Source: Flavobacterium aquatile LMG 4008 = ATCC 11947
GTDB taxonomy: Bacteria; Bacteroidota; Bacteroidia; Flavobacteriales; Flavobacteriaceae
Direction: 5' to 3'
Length of the DNA: 64,000 bases
Assembly (NCBI RefSeq): GCF_000757385.1
Contig: NZ_JRHH01000003.1
Coordinates: forward strand, 744,001-808,000
Every line of letters begins with the position of its first letter. Within the stretch, counting starts at the first letter, position 1. The notes beneath the pieces were generated by a model. That model saw only the letters and a program-made list of their open reading frames with translations, made no database searches and was not told where the DNA came from. Position numbers and translations under genes: made by a program. Positions 1 through 7,436 of this stretch are shown here, in pieces.

Positions 1-36
1 ACTTAAAATTAGGAGTATGTTTTTCATAGTTTTCAT
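1..36 (-). CDS. 5' end of a CDS leaving the left edge (secreted or membrane protein start)
   Basis: On the minus strand an ATG at 34-36 (or the in-frame ATG at 25-27) opens a frame reading M-K-T-M-K-N-I-L-L-I-L-S up to the window edge. This looks like the charged n-region and hydrophobic start of a signal peptide. It begins 8 bases after the stop of the DoxX-family gene, so it is probably the next gene of the same minus-strand transcript. Too little is present to name a family. Confidence 0.4.
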   Translation of the reverse strand, partial: MKTMKNILLILS

Positions 37-43
37 TTTTAAA

Positions 44-1147
44 TTATAATTTTAGTTGATCACTATCATTGTGATGTAATTTTTGTTTGATAGTTCCTTT
101 TTCAAGAACAATAATACTCGGGTTGGCTCTTTCAATTGTTTTAATTGCTATTGCATCACAGAAATAGTAATCAAAAGTTTGACCATATTTTTTCTTAACC
201 GCAGCAGTTTTGTCTTTTGAAGCTGTTAATCCAACCACTTTATATCCTTTTGCTTTAGCTTCAAGATTAATTTTCTCTAATTTTTGCAAACCAGCATCAT
301 CCGCTTTATCCAAATCGTATGCTGTAAATATAATCAATTTTGGTTCTTGTAATAACGCGTCTTTATAATCAGTTCCATCTAATTCTAAAGCAAAATCGTG
401 AATTGGTGGTACATAACCTTCTTTAATTACTTTGTCTTTACGTTCCACAAAAACGGCATCCGATGGAATTTTTCCGTCCATTAAATCTTTTTCAGTAAAC
501 TGAGTATCAACTCCTTTTACTTTGTAAACGAAAATCATTTCTACAACACTTTTTTCAGCATTTGCAGGAACTTCCATTCCTTTTTGAATGTTATTTCCCA
601 CTTTATAAGGTCTAAAATCTTTTAATGGTAAATGATTTAAAACCCAATATCCCATGAAAGCTGATAAAACAATACTTAAAATAGCCAATATATTCTGAAC
701 TTTATCACTAAATAATGGCTTCACCAATTTCATATTGAAGAATAAAATCAGAATGAAAACCAATAAAACAACGTCTTTTGTAAACGATTCCCAAGGTGTT
801 AGTTTCAATGCATCGCCAAAACAACCACAATCTTTAACTACATCAAAATAAGCTGAATAGAATGTTAAAAAGGTAAAAAATACTATTAGAATTAATAAAC
901 TCCAAATGGTGAATTTTGTTTTGTATCCAATTAAAAGCATTACACCCAAAACAACTTCCAAAATCACTAAAAACAGAGCTAAAGCTAATGTATAAGGAAC
1001 TAAAAACGGAATATTAAAAACGGTTTCACTAAAATATTCTGCCAATTTATACGAAAAGCCAACTGGATCATTAAGTTTAATTAAGCCCGAAATAATGAAC
1101 AATATTCCGACGAAAATTCTAGAAAACTGGGTAATTATGTTTTTCAT
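44..1147 (-). CDS. DoxX/MauE-type membrane protein (BT_3928 family)
   Basis: A 367-residue integral membrane protein. The N-terminal half has about four hydrophobic segments (roughly residues 8-24, 47-75, 80-100, 125-142) typical of DoxX/MauE proteins. A Cys-Gly-Cys-Phe-Gly motif (C107, C109) sits in the loop before the last of them, where MauE-like redox partners carry a dicysteine. A fifth segment (about 150-172) leads into a C-terminal soluble domain of some 190 residues, probably thioredoxin-like in fold. In this phylum the family is annotated after BT_3928, with no proven substrate; a role in periplasmic thiol/disulfide chemistry is inference. The ATG at 1145-1147 is the only sensible start. 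Confidence 0.8.
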   Translation of the reverse strand: MKNIITQFSRIFVGILFIISGLIKLNDPVGFSYKLAEYFSETVFNIPFLVPYTLALALFLVILEVVLGVMLLIGYKTKFTIWSLLILIVFFTFLTFYSAYFDVVKDCGCFGDALKLTPWESFTKDVVLLVFILILFFNMKLVKPLFSDKVQNILAILSIVLSAFMGYWVLNHLPLKDFRPYKVGNNIQKGMEVPANAEKSVVEMIFVYKVKGVDTQFTEKDLMDGKIPSDAVFVERKDKVIKEGYVPPIHDFALELDGTDYKDALLQEPKLIIFTAYDLDKADDAGLQKLEKINLEAKAKGYKVVGLTASKDKTAAVKKKYGQTFDYYFCDAIAIKTIERANPSIIVLEKGTIKQKLHHNDSDQLKL

Positions 1148-1208
1148 ATTTTAAATTTTGTACAAAGTTAAAGTAGATATTTTAATAGTGATGTTAATGA
1201 ATTGTTAT

Positions 1209-1239
1209 TGTGTCATTGCGAGGAACGAAGCAATCTTAC
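1209..1239. repeat. Half copy of a dispersed palindromic intergenic repeat
   Basis: The stretch beginning TGTCATTGCGAGGAACGAAG is a widely dispersed Bacteroidota intergenic motif that is normally found with its inverted partner. Only one arm is present here, so it is probably a decayed copy. No gene function is implied. Confidence 0.45.
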
Positions 1240-1253
1240 TATTAGCTTGAAAA

Positions 1254-1793
1254 CTAAAACTTCTTCATTAAAATCAAAGCAAAAATCGAATAATTAATCA
1301 TGTCTTGATAGTTAGCATCAATACCTTCAGATACCAATGTTTTTCCTTTATTATCTTCAATTTGTTTTACACGAAGTAACTTCTGCAAAATCAAATCGGT
1401 TAATGAACTTACTCTCATTTCGCGCCAAGCTTCACCATAATCATGGTTTTTGGCTTCCATTAAAGTTTTGGTCAAAGTTACTTTTTCGTCATAAAGTTGG
1501 GTTGCTTTTTCAACACCTAAATCAGGTTGTTCAACTACACCCAAATCCAACTGAATCAAAGCCATAATGCAATAATTAATAATTCCGATGAATTCTCCGG
1601 TTTCATCTTCATCCACTTTGCGCACTTCGTTTTCTTGTAAACTTCTAATACGTTGTGCTTTTATAAAAATTTGGTCAGTAAGCGATGGCAATCGTAAAAT
1701 GCGCCAAGCACTTCCATAATCGGTCATTTTTTTGATAAATAAATCACGGCAAACGCCAATTACTTTATCATATTCTTGTGAAGTATTCTTCAT
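1254..1793 (-). CDS. DUF1599 domain-containing protein
   Basis: A 179-residue protein made of two similar halves. The motif YGSAWRILR-PSLTDQI in the first half is matched by YGEAWREMR-SSLTDLI in the second, and each half ends in a helix of the type INYCIMALI/INYSIFALI. This duplicated unit is the hallmark of DUF1599. Function is unknown; the all-helical, acid-rich fold recalls nucleotide pyrophosphatases, which is inference only. An upstream TTG (1823) would add ten residues, but the ATG at 1793 is the better start. It diverges from folP across a gap holding heptamer repeats. Confidence 0.8.
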   Translation of the reverse strand: MKNTSQEYDKVIGVCRDLFIKKMTDYGSAWRILRLPSLTDQIFIKAQRIRSLQENEVRKVDEDETGEFIGIINYCIMALIQLDLGVVEQPDLGVEKATQLYDEKVTLTKTLMEAKNHDYGEAWREMRVSSLTDLILQKLLRVKQIEDNKGKTLVSEGIDANYQDMINYSIFALILMKKF

Positions 1794-1840
1794 TAAATGG
1801 TATATTTGTATGAATTTTTTCAAAAGTACAGATTTTTTCT

Positions 1841-1882
1841 CTGAAATCTAAAATCTAAAATCTAAATTCTGAAATCTAAGCG
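1841..1882. repeat. Heptanucleotide tandem array between DUF1599 and folP
   Basis: Six consecutive 7-base units fit this stretch: CTGAAAT, CTAAAAT, CTAAAAT, CTAAATT, CTGAAAT, CTAAGCG. It lies immediately before the folP start codon, in the divergent promoter region. Other 7-bp arrays with different unit sequences occur elsewhere in the window. Confidence 0.75.
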
Positions 1883-1885
1883 AGA

Positions 1886-2713
1886 ATGACAATCAATTGT
1901 AACGGAAAACTCATCGATTTAACAACTCCCAAAGTAATGGGAATTTTAAATTGTACGCCAGATTCTTTTTACGATGGCGGAAAATATAAAAGTGAATCGC
2001 AATTCCTTTCTCAAGTTGAAAAAATGCTTTCAGATGGTACAACTTTCGTTGATATTGGAGCATATTCAAGCAAACCCAATGCTGAATTTGTATCGGAAGA
2101 AGAGGAGTTAAATCGATTACTTCCTGTTTTAGAATTGGTTTTAAAATCGTTTCCCGAAACTATAATTTCTGTAGATACTTTTAGAAGTAAAATTGCCAAA
2201 AAAGCTATTGAAAATGGTGCAGCAATAATCAATGATATTTCGGCTGGAAATCTTGACGAAAATATGTTGGAAACCGTTGCCAAACTACAAGTTCCGTACA
2301 TTATGATGCACATGAAAGGAACTCCGCAAACGATGCAAACCTTAACACAATATGACAATATTTGCAAAGAAATGCTTTTCTATTTTTCAGAAAGAGTAGG
2401 CAAGGCGAGACGTCTAGGAATTAATGATATAATTATTGATCCTGGATTTGGATTTGCTAAAACGTTGGAACAGAATTTTGAAGTAATGCAAAAATTAGAA
2501 TTGTTTCAAATACTAGAATTGCCGTTACTTGTTGGAGTTTCCAGAAAATCTATGATTTATAAAACATTAGAAACCACAGCAGAAAATAGTTTGAACGGAA
2601 CCACATTTTTAAATGCAATTTCACTTCAAAAAGGCGCCAATATTCTTCGAGTTCACGATGTAAAAGAAGCTGTTGAAGGCGTGAAATTATTCAATAAATT
2701 AAATCAGATTTAA
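1886..2713 (+). CDS. folP: Dihydropteroate synthase
   Basis: Condenses 6-hydroxymethyl-dihydropterin diphosphate with p-aminobenzoate in cytosolic folate synthesis. At 275 residues it has the normal family length. Visible signatures are the N-terminal VMGILNCTPDSF with D-G-G following, SVDTFR with the pterin-pocket Asp, the INDISAG segment, DPGFGFAKT near residue 187, and the phosphate-binding GVSRKS. The ATG at 1886 lies just after the heptamer repeats. The next gene starts 2 bases beyond its stop, so the two are probably co-transcribed. Confidence 0.96.
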   Translation: MTINCNGKLIDLTTPKVMGILNCTPDSFYDGGKYKSESQFLSQVEKMLSDGTTFVDIGAYSSKPNAEFVSEEEELNRLLPVLELVLKSFPETIISVDTFRSKIAKKAIENGAAIINDISAGNLDENMLETVAKLQVPYIMMHMKGTPQTMQTLTQYDNICKEMLFYFSERVGKARRLGINDIIIDPGFGFAKTLEQNFEVMQKLELFQILELPLLVGVSRKSMIYKTLETTAENSLNGTTFLNAISLQKGANILRVHDVKEAVEGVKLFNKLNQI

Positions 2714-2714
2714 A

Positions 2715-3329
2715 ATGAAAAAAATACTAATTATAATTATAGCTTTCACACTTTTTTCTTGCAACGAAAAAGAGGTTTTATTACCCGAAGTGGATACAAC
2801 TATTGTAGATAAAGTGGAAAATTTATCTCCAATTTATATTTTTTTCGAAGCAAAAGGTAAAGATACAATAGCTGATTTGAATAGAAAAAATGCCATAAGT
2901 TCGACCAATTTCATTTTCAATATTGACAAGCGTTTGCCATTAAAATTAGTACTTCCGGAAGTGATAAAAGCTGTAGCAAAAAAAGAAGCAAGTGCTCACA
3001 AAGACAGTACTTCACAGAATTATTATTCGTATTCTAACATCAAGAAAAAGCAACTAGCATTTGTACCTTTTACTAAAATGAATTACAAATTAGAAAAACC
3101 AAAATCGGGCAGGACTATTTATTTTTCTAAAAATCAAATTTTTGTGGACAATGTGTCATTTGAAAAAGAAAAATTTGAAAATTATATCGAAAATCTTTCA
3201 GTTGAAGATTTATACAAATGCAATTTTTGTTTTGATAAAAATGATAGTTACGAAAATTATATTAAGAATCTTGTTTTCATAAAATCGTTAGATATTAAAC
3301 GAACTCATACTGAAGAAAACATTTATTAA
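2715..3329 (+). CDS. Putative lipoprotein of unknown function
   Basis: A 204-residue protein with a short hydrophobic leader ending in the lipobox-like F-S-C (Cys at about residue 16), so it is probably a lipid-anchored periplasmic or outer-membrane protein. The mature part is rich in Lys, Glu and Asn with no family I recognise. A C-x-x-C pair lies late in the protein (CNFC, about residue 170). It follows folP with a single base between stop and start, suggesting one transcript without implying a folate role. Confidence 0.6.
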   Translation: MKKILIIIIAFTLFSCNEKEVLLPEVDTTIVDKVENLSPIYIFFEAKGKDTIADLNRKNAISSTNFIFNIDKRLPLKLVLPEVIKAVAKKEASAHKDSTSQNYYSYSNIKKKQLAFVPFTKMNYKLEKPKSGRTIYFSKNQIFVDNVSFEKEKFENYIENLSVEDLYKCNFCFDKNDSYENYIKNLVFIKSLDIKRTHTEENIY

Positions 3330-3337
3330 ACTTTCAA

Positions 3338-3365
3338 TTTCTAACTTCTCGTACTTCGTACTTCT
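3338..3365. repeat. Heptanucleotide array (TACTTCG type)
   Basis: Units TTTCTAA, CTTCTCG, TACTTCG, TACTTCT follow each other with a 7-base period in the convergent gap between the lipoprotein gene and rlmH. The reverse complement of this unit type recurs at 50436-50463. Confidence 0.65.
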
Positions 3366-3377
3366 TCCCTCATACCT

Positions 3378-3851
3378 TTACTGATGGTGATAAGGTTCGT
3401 TTTTAAGAATAGTAAATCCACGGTAAATTTGTTCAATTACAAATAATCGAACCATTTGATGGGAGAAAGTCATAGCCGAAAGCGAGATTTTGCCTTGAGC
3501 TTTTTTATACACTCCATCACTAAAACCATAAGGTCCGCCAATTACAAAAACTAAAGTTTTAATTCCGGCATTCATTTTTTTCTGTAAATAATCTGAGAAA
3601 CCAATACTTGAAAAAGTCGCACCATTTTCATCCAATAAAATCAATTGATCTGTGGGTGAGAGTTTGGCTAAAATGAGTTCGCCTTCTTTTTCTTTCTGTT
3701 GATTTTCAGATAGATTTTTCACATTTTTGATGTCGGGAATTACTTCTAAATCAAATTTTATGTAAAACGACAAGCGCTTGCTGTATTCGTCAATTAAAGA
3801 TTGTAGATTTTTATTGTCGGTTTTGCCAATAGCTAAAAGTTTGATGTTCAT
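3378..3851 (-). CDS. rlmH: 23S rRNA (pseudouridine1915-N3)-methyltransferase
   Basis: A SPOUT-class methyltransferase that methylates the pseudouridine in helix 69 of 23S rRNA. Translation from the ATG at 3851 gives 157 residues, the usual RlmH length; an upstream in-frame ATG at 3914 would add 21 unconserved residues reading through the terminator hairpin and is rejected. Visible signatures are the N-terminal M-N-I-K-L-L-A-I-G-K-T, the knot motif FVIGGPYGFS, SAMTFSHQMVR, and the C-terminal EQIYRGFTILKNEPYHH. Single-gene unit. Confidence 0.96.
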   Translation of the reverse strand: MNIKLLAIGKTDNKNLQSLIDEYSKRLSFYIKFDLEVIPDIKNVKNLSENQQKEKEGELILAKLSPTDQLILLDENGATFSSIGFSDYLQKKMNAGIKTLVFVIGGPYGFSDGVYKKAQGKISLSAMTFSHQMVRLFVIEQIYRGFTILKNEPYHHQ

Positions 3852-3882
3852 GGTTTCTGTAAAATGCAAAAGTATAAAAAAA

Positions 3883-3906
3883 ACCATCCGAAAAAACGGA
3901 TGGTTC
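3883..3906 (-). terminator. Hairpin terminator after the acyl-CoA dehydrogenase gene
   Basis: ACCATCCG and CGGATGGT form an 8-bp stem around a six-base loop. On the minus strand the stem is followed by a T run, as expected for an intrinsic terminator ending the beta-oxidation operon just before rlmH. Confidence 0.8.
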
Positions 3907-3930
3907 ACAAACACAATTCACTTAACTAAA

Positions 3931-5721
3931 TTAAAAACAATAACTATTTTCAGCCACTAATTTGTTGGTAATTGTTTCTCTCAATCCTACAATATTAGGC
4001 ATGTTGGTGTATTTTGTAAAACGACGTAAACCCATAAGCATCATGCGTTGTTCATCGCCTTCGGCAAACGAAATAATACTCTCTTTACCTTTTTGAGTCA
4101 CAACGTCAACTGCTTTGTATAGATATAATTTTGCCATCGCAATTTGCTCTTTTACTTTGTCTTCGCCTTCTTTTTTGGCTAGTTTTTCAGTACGCAAAAT
4201 GGTACTTTCTGCCATGTAAATTTCAATTAACATATCGGCTGCAGCCATTAATAATTGTTGGTGTCCGTCTAAATCGGGTCCGTATTTTTGAACTGCTCCA
4301 CCAGCAACCATTAAAAATGCTTTTTTCAATTTGCCAACCAATTCTTTTTCTTCTGCAAATAATTCAGTATAATCTGGAGTTTCAAATGAGGGAATTCCCA
4401 TCAACTCTTCTTGTACTTTCGATGCTGGTCCAAGTAAGTCAACGTGACCCTTCATCGCTTTTTTGATCAACATTCCTACAGATAACATTCTGTTGATTTC
4501 ATTCGTACCTTCGTAAATACGAGCAATTCTAGCATCTCTCCAAGCCGATTCCATTGGAGTATCTTCTGAAAATCCCATTCCGCCATAAATCTGAATTCCT
4601 TCATCAGCACAGTTTTGAACATCTTCAGAAACAGCTACTTTCAGAATAGAACATTCTATAGCAAATTCTTCAACACCTTTTAATTCGGCTTCCTGATGCG
4701 AATTTCCTTCAGCTTCACGAAGTTTAATGCGGTTTTCAATATCTTTTGCAGCTCTGTATGTAGCACTTTCTCCAGCATAAGCAGAAGTTGCCATTTCGGC
4801 TAATTTATATCGGATGGCTCCAAATTGCGAAATTGCAGTATTAAACTGAATTCTTTCATTAGCATAATTCACTGCATTTGATGTAACTCTACGTTGCGCA
4901 TCCAAACAAGCTGCTGCCAATTTAATACGACCAACATTTAATGAATTCATTGCAATTTTAAATCCGTTTCCTCTTTCAGATAACATATTTTCTACTGGAA
5001 CTTTAGTTTCATTAAAGAAAACTTGACGCGTAGAAGAAGCACGAATTCCTAATTTATGTTCTTCTTCGTTCATCGAAATACCATTGAAAGCATCATTTTC
5101 TACGATGAAACCAGTGATATTTTTGTCATCACCAATTCGTGCAAAAACGATAAATACTGAACAGAAACCTGCATTGGATATCCACATTTTTTGTCCTGTG
5201 ATTTTGTAATGCGTTCCATCTTCCGATAAAACTGCTTTAGTTTTTCCAGAATTGGCATCAGAACCTGCGCCTGGTTCTGTTAAGCAATACGCTCCAAACC
5301 ATTCGCCTGAAGCTAATTTAGGTACGTATTTTAATTTTTGTTCTTCGGTTCCATATAACGTAATTGGCATAGTTCCAATTCCAGTATGCGCACCAAAAGC
5401 TGTTGAAAACGAGCCAGTTGCTCCCGAAATATAATCGCAAACGAGACAAGTATCCACAAATCCCATTCCCAATCCGCCATAGTTTTCTGGAACGGCAACG
5501 CTTAGAAAGCCCATTTCTCCTGCTTTACGCATGGTTGCTTCAGTAAAAGCATAATCTTTTGCCTCAAAACGGTTTTTGTTTGGCCAAATTTCTTTGTCGA
5601 CGAATTCTTTCACAGAATCACGCATCATCAACTGTTCTTCAGAGAAATCCTCTGGAGTAAAGACATTTTCACATTTGGTTTCTTTTACCAAAAACTGTCC
5701 ACCTCTTGTAATATCTTCCAT
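3931..5721 (-). CDS. Acyl-CoA dehydrogenase with C-terminal extension
   Basis: FAD enzyme catalysing the first step of beta-oxidation. Residues about 25-430 hold the three-part acyl-CoA dehydrogenase fold, with the FAD/substrate motifs YCLTEPGAGSDANS and MWISNAGF, and the I-Y-E-G-T-N-E-I segment carrying the usual catalytic Glu region. The remaining 170 or so residues form a helical extension as in very-long-chain type enzymes (596 residues in all). It is the last gene of the minus-strand operon with thiolase and the bifunctional hydratase/dehydrogenase and ends at a strong terminator. Confidence 0.93.
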   Translation of the reverse strand: MEDITRGGQFLVKETKCENVFTPEDFSEEQLMMRDSVKEFVDKEIWPNKNRFEAKDYAFTEATMRKAGEMGFLSVAVPENYGGLGMGFVDTCLVCDYISGATGSFSTAFGAHTGIGTMPITLYGTEEQKLKYVPKLASGEWFGAYCLTEPGAGSDANSGKTKAVLSEDGTHYKITGQKMWISNAGFCSVFIVFARIGDDKNITGFIVENDAFNGISMNEEEHKLGIRASSTRQVFFNETKVPVENMLSERGNGFKIAMNSLNVGRIKLAAACLDAQRRVTSNAVNYANERIQFNTAISQFGAIRYKLAEMATSAYAGESATYRAAKDIENRIKLREAEGNSHQEAELKGVEEFAIECSILKVAVSEDVQNCADEGIQIYGGMGFSEDTPMESAWRDARIARIYEGTNEINRMLSVGMLIKKAMKGHVDLLGPASKVQEELMGIPSFETPDYTELFAEEKELVGKLKKAFLMVAGGAVQKYGPDLDGHQQLLMAAADMLIEIYMAESTILRTEKLAKKEGEDKVKEQIAMAKLYLYKAVDVVTQKGKESIISFAEGDEQRMMLMGLRRFTKYTNMPNIVGLRETITNKLVAENSYCF

Positions 5722-5765
5722 AATTTATTTTTTTAGAGAAAAGAAGAAAGATGCAAGAAAAAAGA

Positions 5766-6119
5766 TTAAACTTCCAATTTACTGATAAAACCAGTTGTCA
5801 TTTTTTGGAATTCAATAATCTTGTTTTCTATTTCTATCGTTTTTTCGTTGGTTATATATTTATTTTGATTTGCTATTAATAATTGTGTTTGTAATTCAAA
5901 GGAAGAACCTAAACTAATATTTAGGTAATGTTTAAAATGATTGTTACCTCTGTTAGAACCTTCTGCTATATTTGATGGCATTGAAACAGCAGCTCTATTC
6001 ATTTGACTTACTAAACCATAAACTTCATTCTTTGGAAATTCTAGACCTATTTTATGAATATCTGAAGTGATTTCCATTGATAACATCCAAATTTTAAGAT
6101 TTTTAAAGTTATGTTTCAT
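5766..6119 (-). CDS. Four-helix bundle protein (S23/23S-IVS type)
   Basis: A 117-residue all-helical protein with the family landmarks F-K-N-L-K-I-W, M-N-R-A-A-V-S-M-P-S-N-I-A-E-G, and a Leu-rich C-terminal helix with E-L-Q-T-Q-L. The family is found in 23S intervening sequences and scattered in Bacteroidota genomes, and its biochemical role is unknown. Here it is wedged between thiolase and acyl-CoA dehydrogenase. The gap on its start side holds a 7-base repeat array and the other gap a short A/G-rich stretch of similar character, suggesting a late insertion into the operon. Confidence 0.85.
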   Translation of the reverse strand: MKHNFKNLKIWMLSMEITSDIHKIGLEFPKNEVYGLVSQMNRAAVSMPSNIAEGSNRGNNHFKHYLNISLGSSFELQTQLLIANQNKYITNEKTIEIENKIIEFQKMTTGFISKLEV

Positions 6120-6122
6120 ATG

Positions 6123-6150
6123 TCTTGCCTCTTGTTTCTTGCTTCTATTC
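6123..6150. repeat. Heptanucleotide array (TCTTGCY type) in the thiolase/helix-bundle gap
   Basis: Units TCTTGCC, TCTTGTT, TCTTGCT, TCTATTC fill the 32-base gap between the thiolase stop and the four-helix bundle start with a 7-base period. Confidence 0.65.
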
Positions 6151-6151
6151 T

Positions 6152-7333
6152 CTATAATAATTCAAAAACTCCTGCACTTCCTTGTCCGGTTCCAACACAC
6201 ATACTTACAATTCCGTATTTATCGCCACGGCGTTTCATTTCGTCAAATAATTGTACCGATAATTTTGCGCCTGTACAACCTAATGGATGACCAAGTGCAA
6301 TTGCGCCACCATTAACGTTAATGATTTCTGGGTTTAAATTTAGTTCACGAGTTACTGCTAATGCTTGTGATGCGAAAGCTTCGTTTAACTCAATTAATCC
6401 AATATCATTTAACGATAAACCAGCTTGTTTTAATGCTTTTGGAATTGCTTTTACTGGTCCAATTCCCATAATTCTTGGTTCAACTCCAGCTGAAGCAAAA
6501 TTTACTAATCGAGCAATAGGAGTGATGTTTAATTCTTTTACCAATTCTTCACTCATGATTAAAACGAACGCTGCACCATCACTCATTTGCGATGAATTTC
6601 CAGCAGTTACGCTTCCATCAGCGGCGAAAACCGGACGTAATTTATTCAATGCAACAATATTGGTGTCGCCTCTTGGACCTTCATCTTTGTTTACTACATA
6701 TGATTTTGTTTCCTTTTTACCATTTTCATTGATGAATGTTTGCTCCACAGTAATTGGAACAATTTGTTTGTCAAATTTACCTTCAGCTTGTGCTTTCAAA
6801 GCTTTTTGATGCGAATTAAAAGCAAACTCATCTTGATCTTCACGAGAGATATTGAATTGTTTGGCAACAGCTTCTGCCGTTAAACCCATTCCCCAATAAT
6901 AATCTTCGTTTCCTTCTTTTGCTACGGCGTAATCTGGTGTAGGTTTGTATCCGCCCATTGGGATGAACGACATACTTTCGGCACCACCGGCGATGATACA
7001 ATCTGCCATTCCGCTTTGGATTTTCGCAGTTGCCATTCCGATAGTTTCCAATCCAGAAGCGCAATATCTGTTTACCGTAACTCCAGGAACATCGGTTACT
7101 TTTAATCCCATTAAGGAAATTAATCGACCAACGTTCAGACCTTGTTCGGCTTCCGGCATCGCGTTTCCAACCATTACGTCATCAATTCTTTTTTTGTCGA
7201 AATCAGGCAATTCATTCATCATGAACTGTATGGTTTCTGCAGCCAATTCGTCTGGTCTTTTAAAACGGAATACTCCTTTTGGAGCTTTTCCAACGGCTGT
7301 TCTGTATGCTTTTACAATATATGCTGTTTTCAT
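6152..7333 (-). CDS. Acetyl-CoA acyltransferase (thiolase)
   Basis: Catalyses thiolytic cleavage of 3-ketoacyl-CoA, the last step of beta-oxidation. At 393 residues it has normal length. The acyl-accepting Cys lies in NRYCASGLETIG (C91), the active-site His in GHPLGCTGAKL, and the second Cys in CVGTGQGSAGVFE near the C terminus. Gene order with the dehydrogenase/hydratase and acyl-CoA dehydrogenase supports a degradative FadA-like thiolase rather than a biosynthetic one. Confidence 0.95.
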   Translation of the reverse strand: MKTAYIVKAYRTAVGKAPKGVFRFKRPDELAAETIQFMMNELPDFDKKRIDDVMVGNAMPEAEQGLNVGRLISLMGLKVTDVPGVTVNRYCASGLETIGMATAKIQSGMADCIIAGGAESMSFIPMGGYKPTPDYAVAKEGNEDYYWGMGLTAEAVAKQFNISREDQDEFAFNSHQKALKAQAEGKFDKQIVPITVEQTFINENGKKETKSYVVNKDEGPRGDTNIVALNKLRPVFAADGSVTAGNSSQMSDGAAFVLIMSEELVKELNITPIARLVNFASAGVEPRIMGIGPVKAIPKALKQAGLSLNDIGLIELNEAFASQALAVTRELNLNPEIINVNGGAIALGHPLGCTGAKLSVQLFDEMKRRGDKYGIVSMCVGTGQGSAGVFELL

Positions 7334-7408
7334 TTTTTTTATTTTTGAGAGGAAAGAAGCAAGAGTTAAGATCGCTTCGCTGAAAGATTGTTTATGTCTT
7401 TCTTCTTT

Positions 7409-7436
7409 CTTCTTGTTTCTAATTTCTAATTTCTCA
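7409..7436. repeat. Heptanucleotide array (TTTCTAA type) between thiolase and FadB-like genes
   Basis: TTTCTAA, TTTCTAA, TTTCTCA follow each other just after the FadB-like stop codon region, preceded by TCTTCTT-like units. It is one of several 7-base arrays placed in gaps of this operon. Confidence 0.6.

Noticed and set aside
3852..3914. Longer N terminus of RlmH starting at 3914
   Set aside because: It would read through the terminator hairpin and add residues absent from the family; the ATG at 3851 gives the standard length.
6321..7348. Several long plus-strand frames opposite thiolase
   Set aside because: They mirror the codon structure of the conserved thiolase gene and carry no domain of their own.
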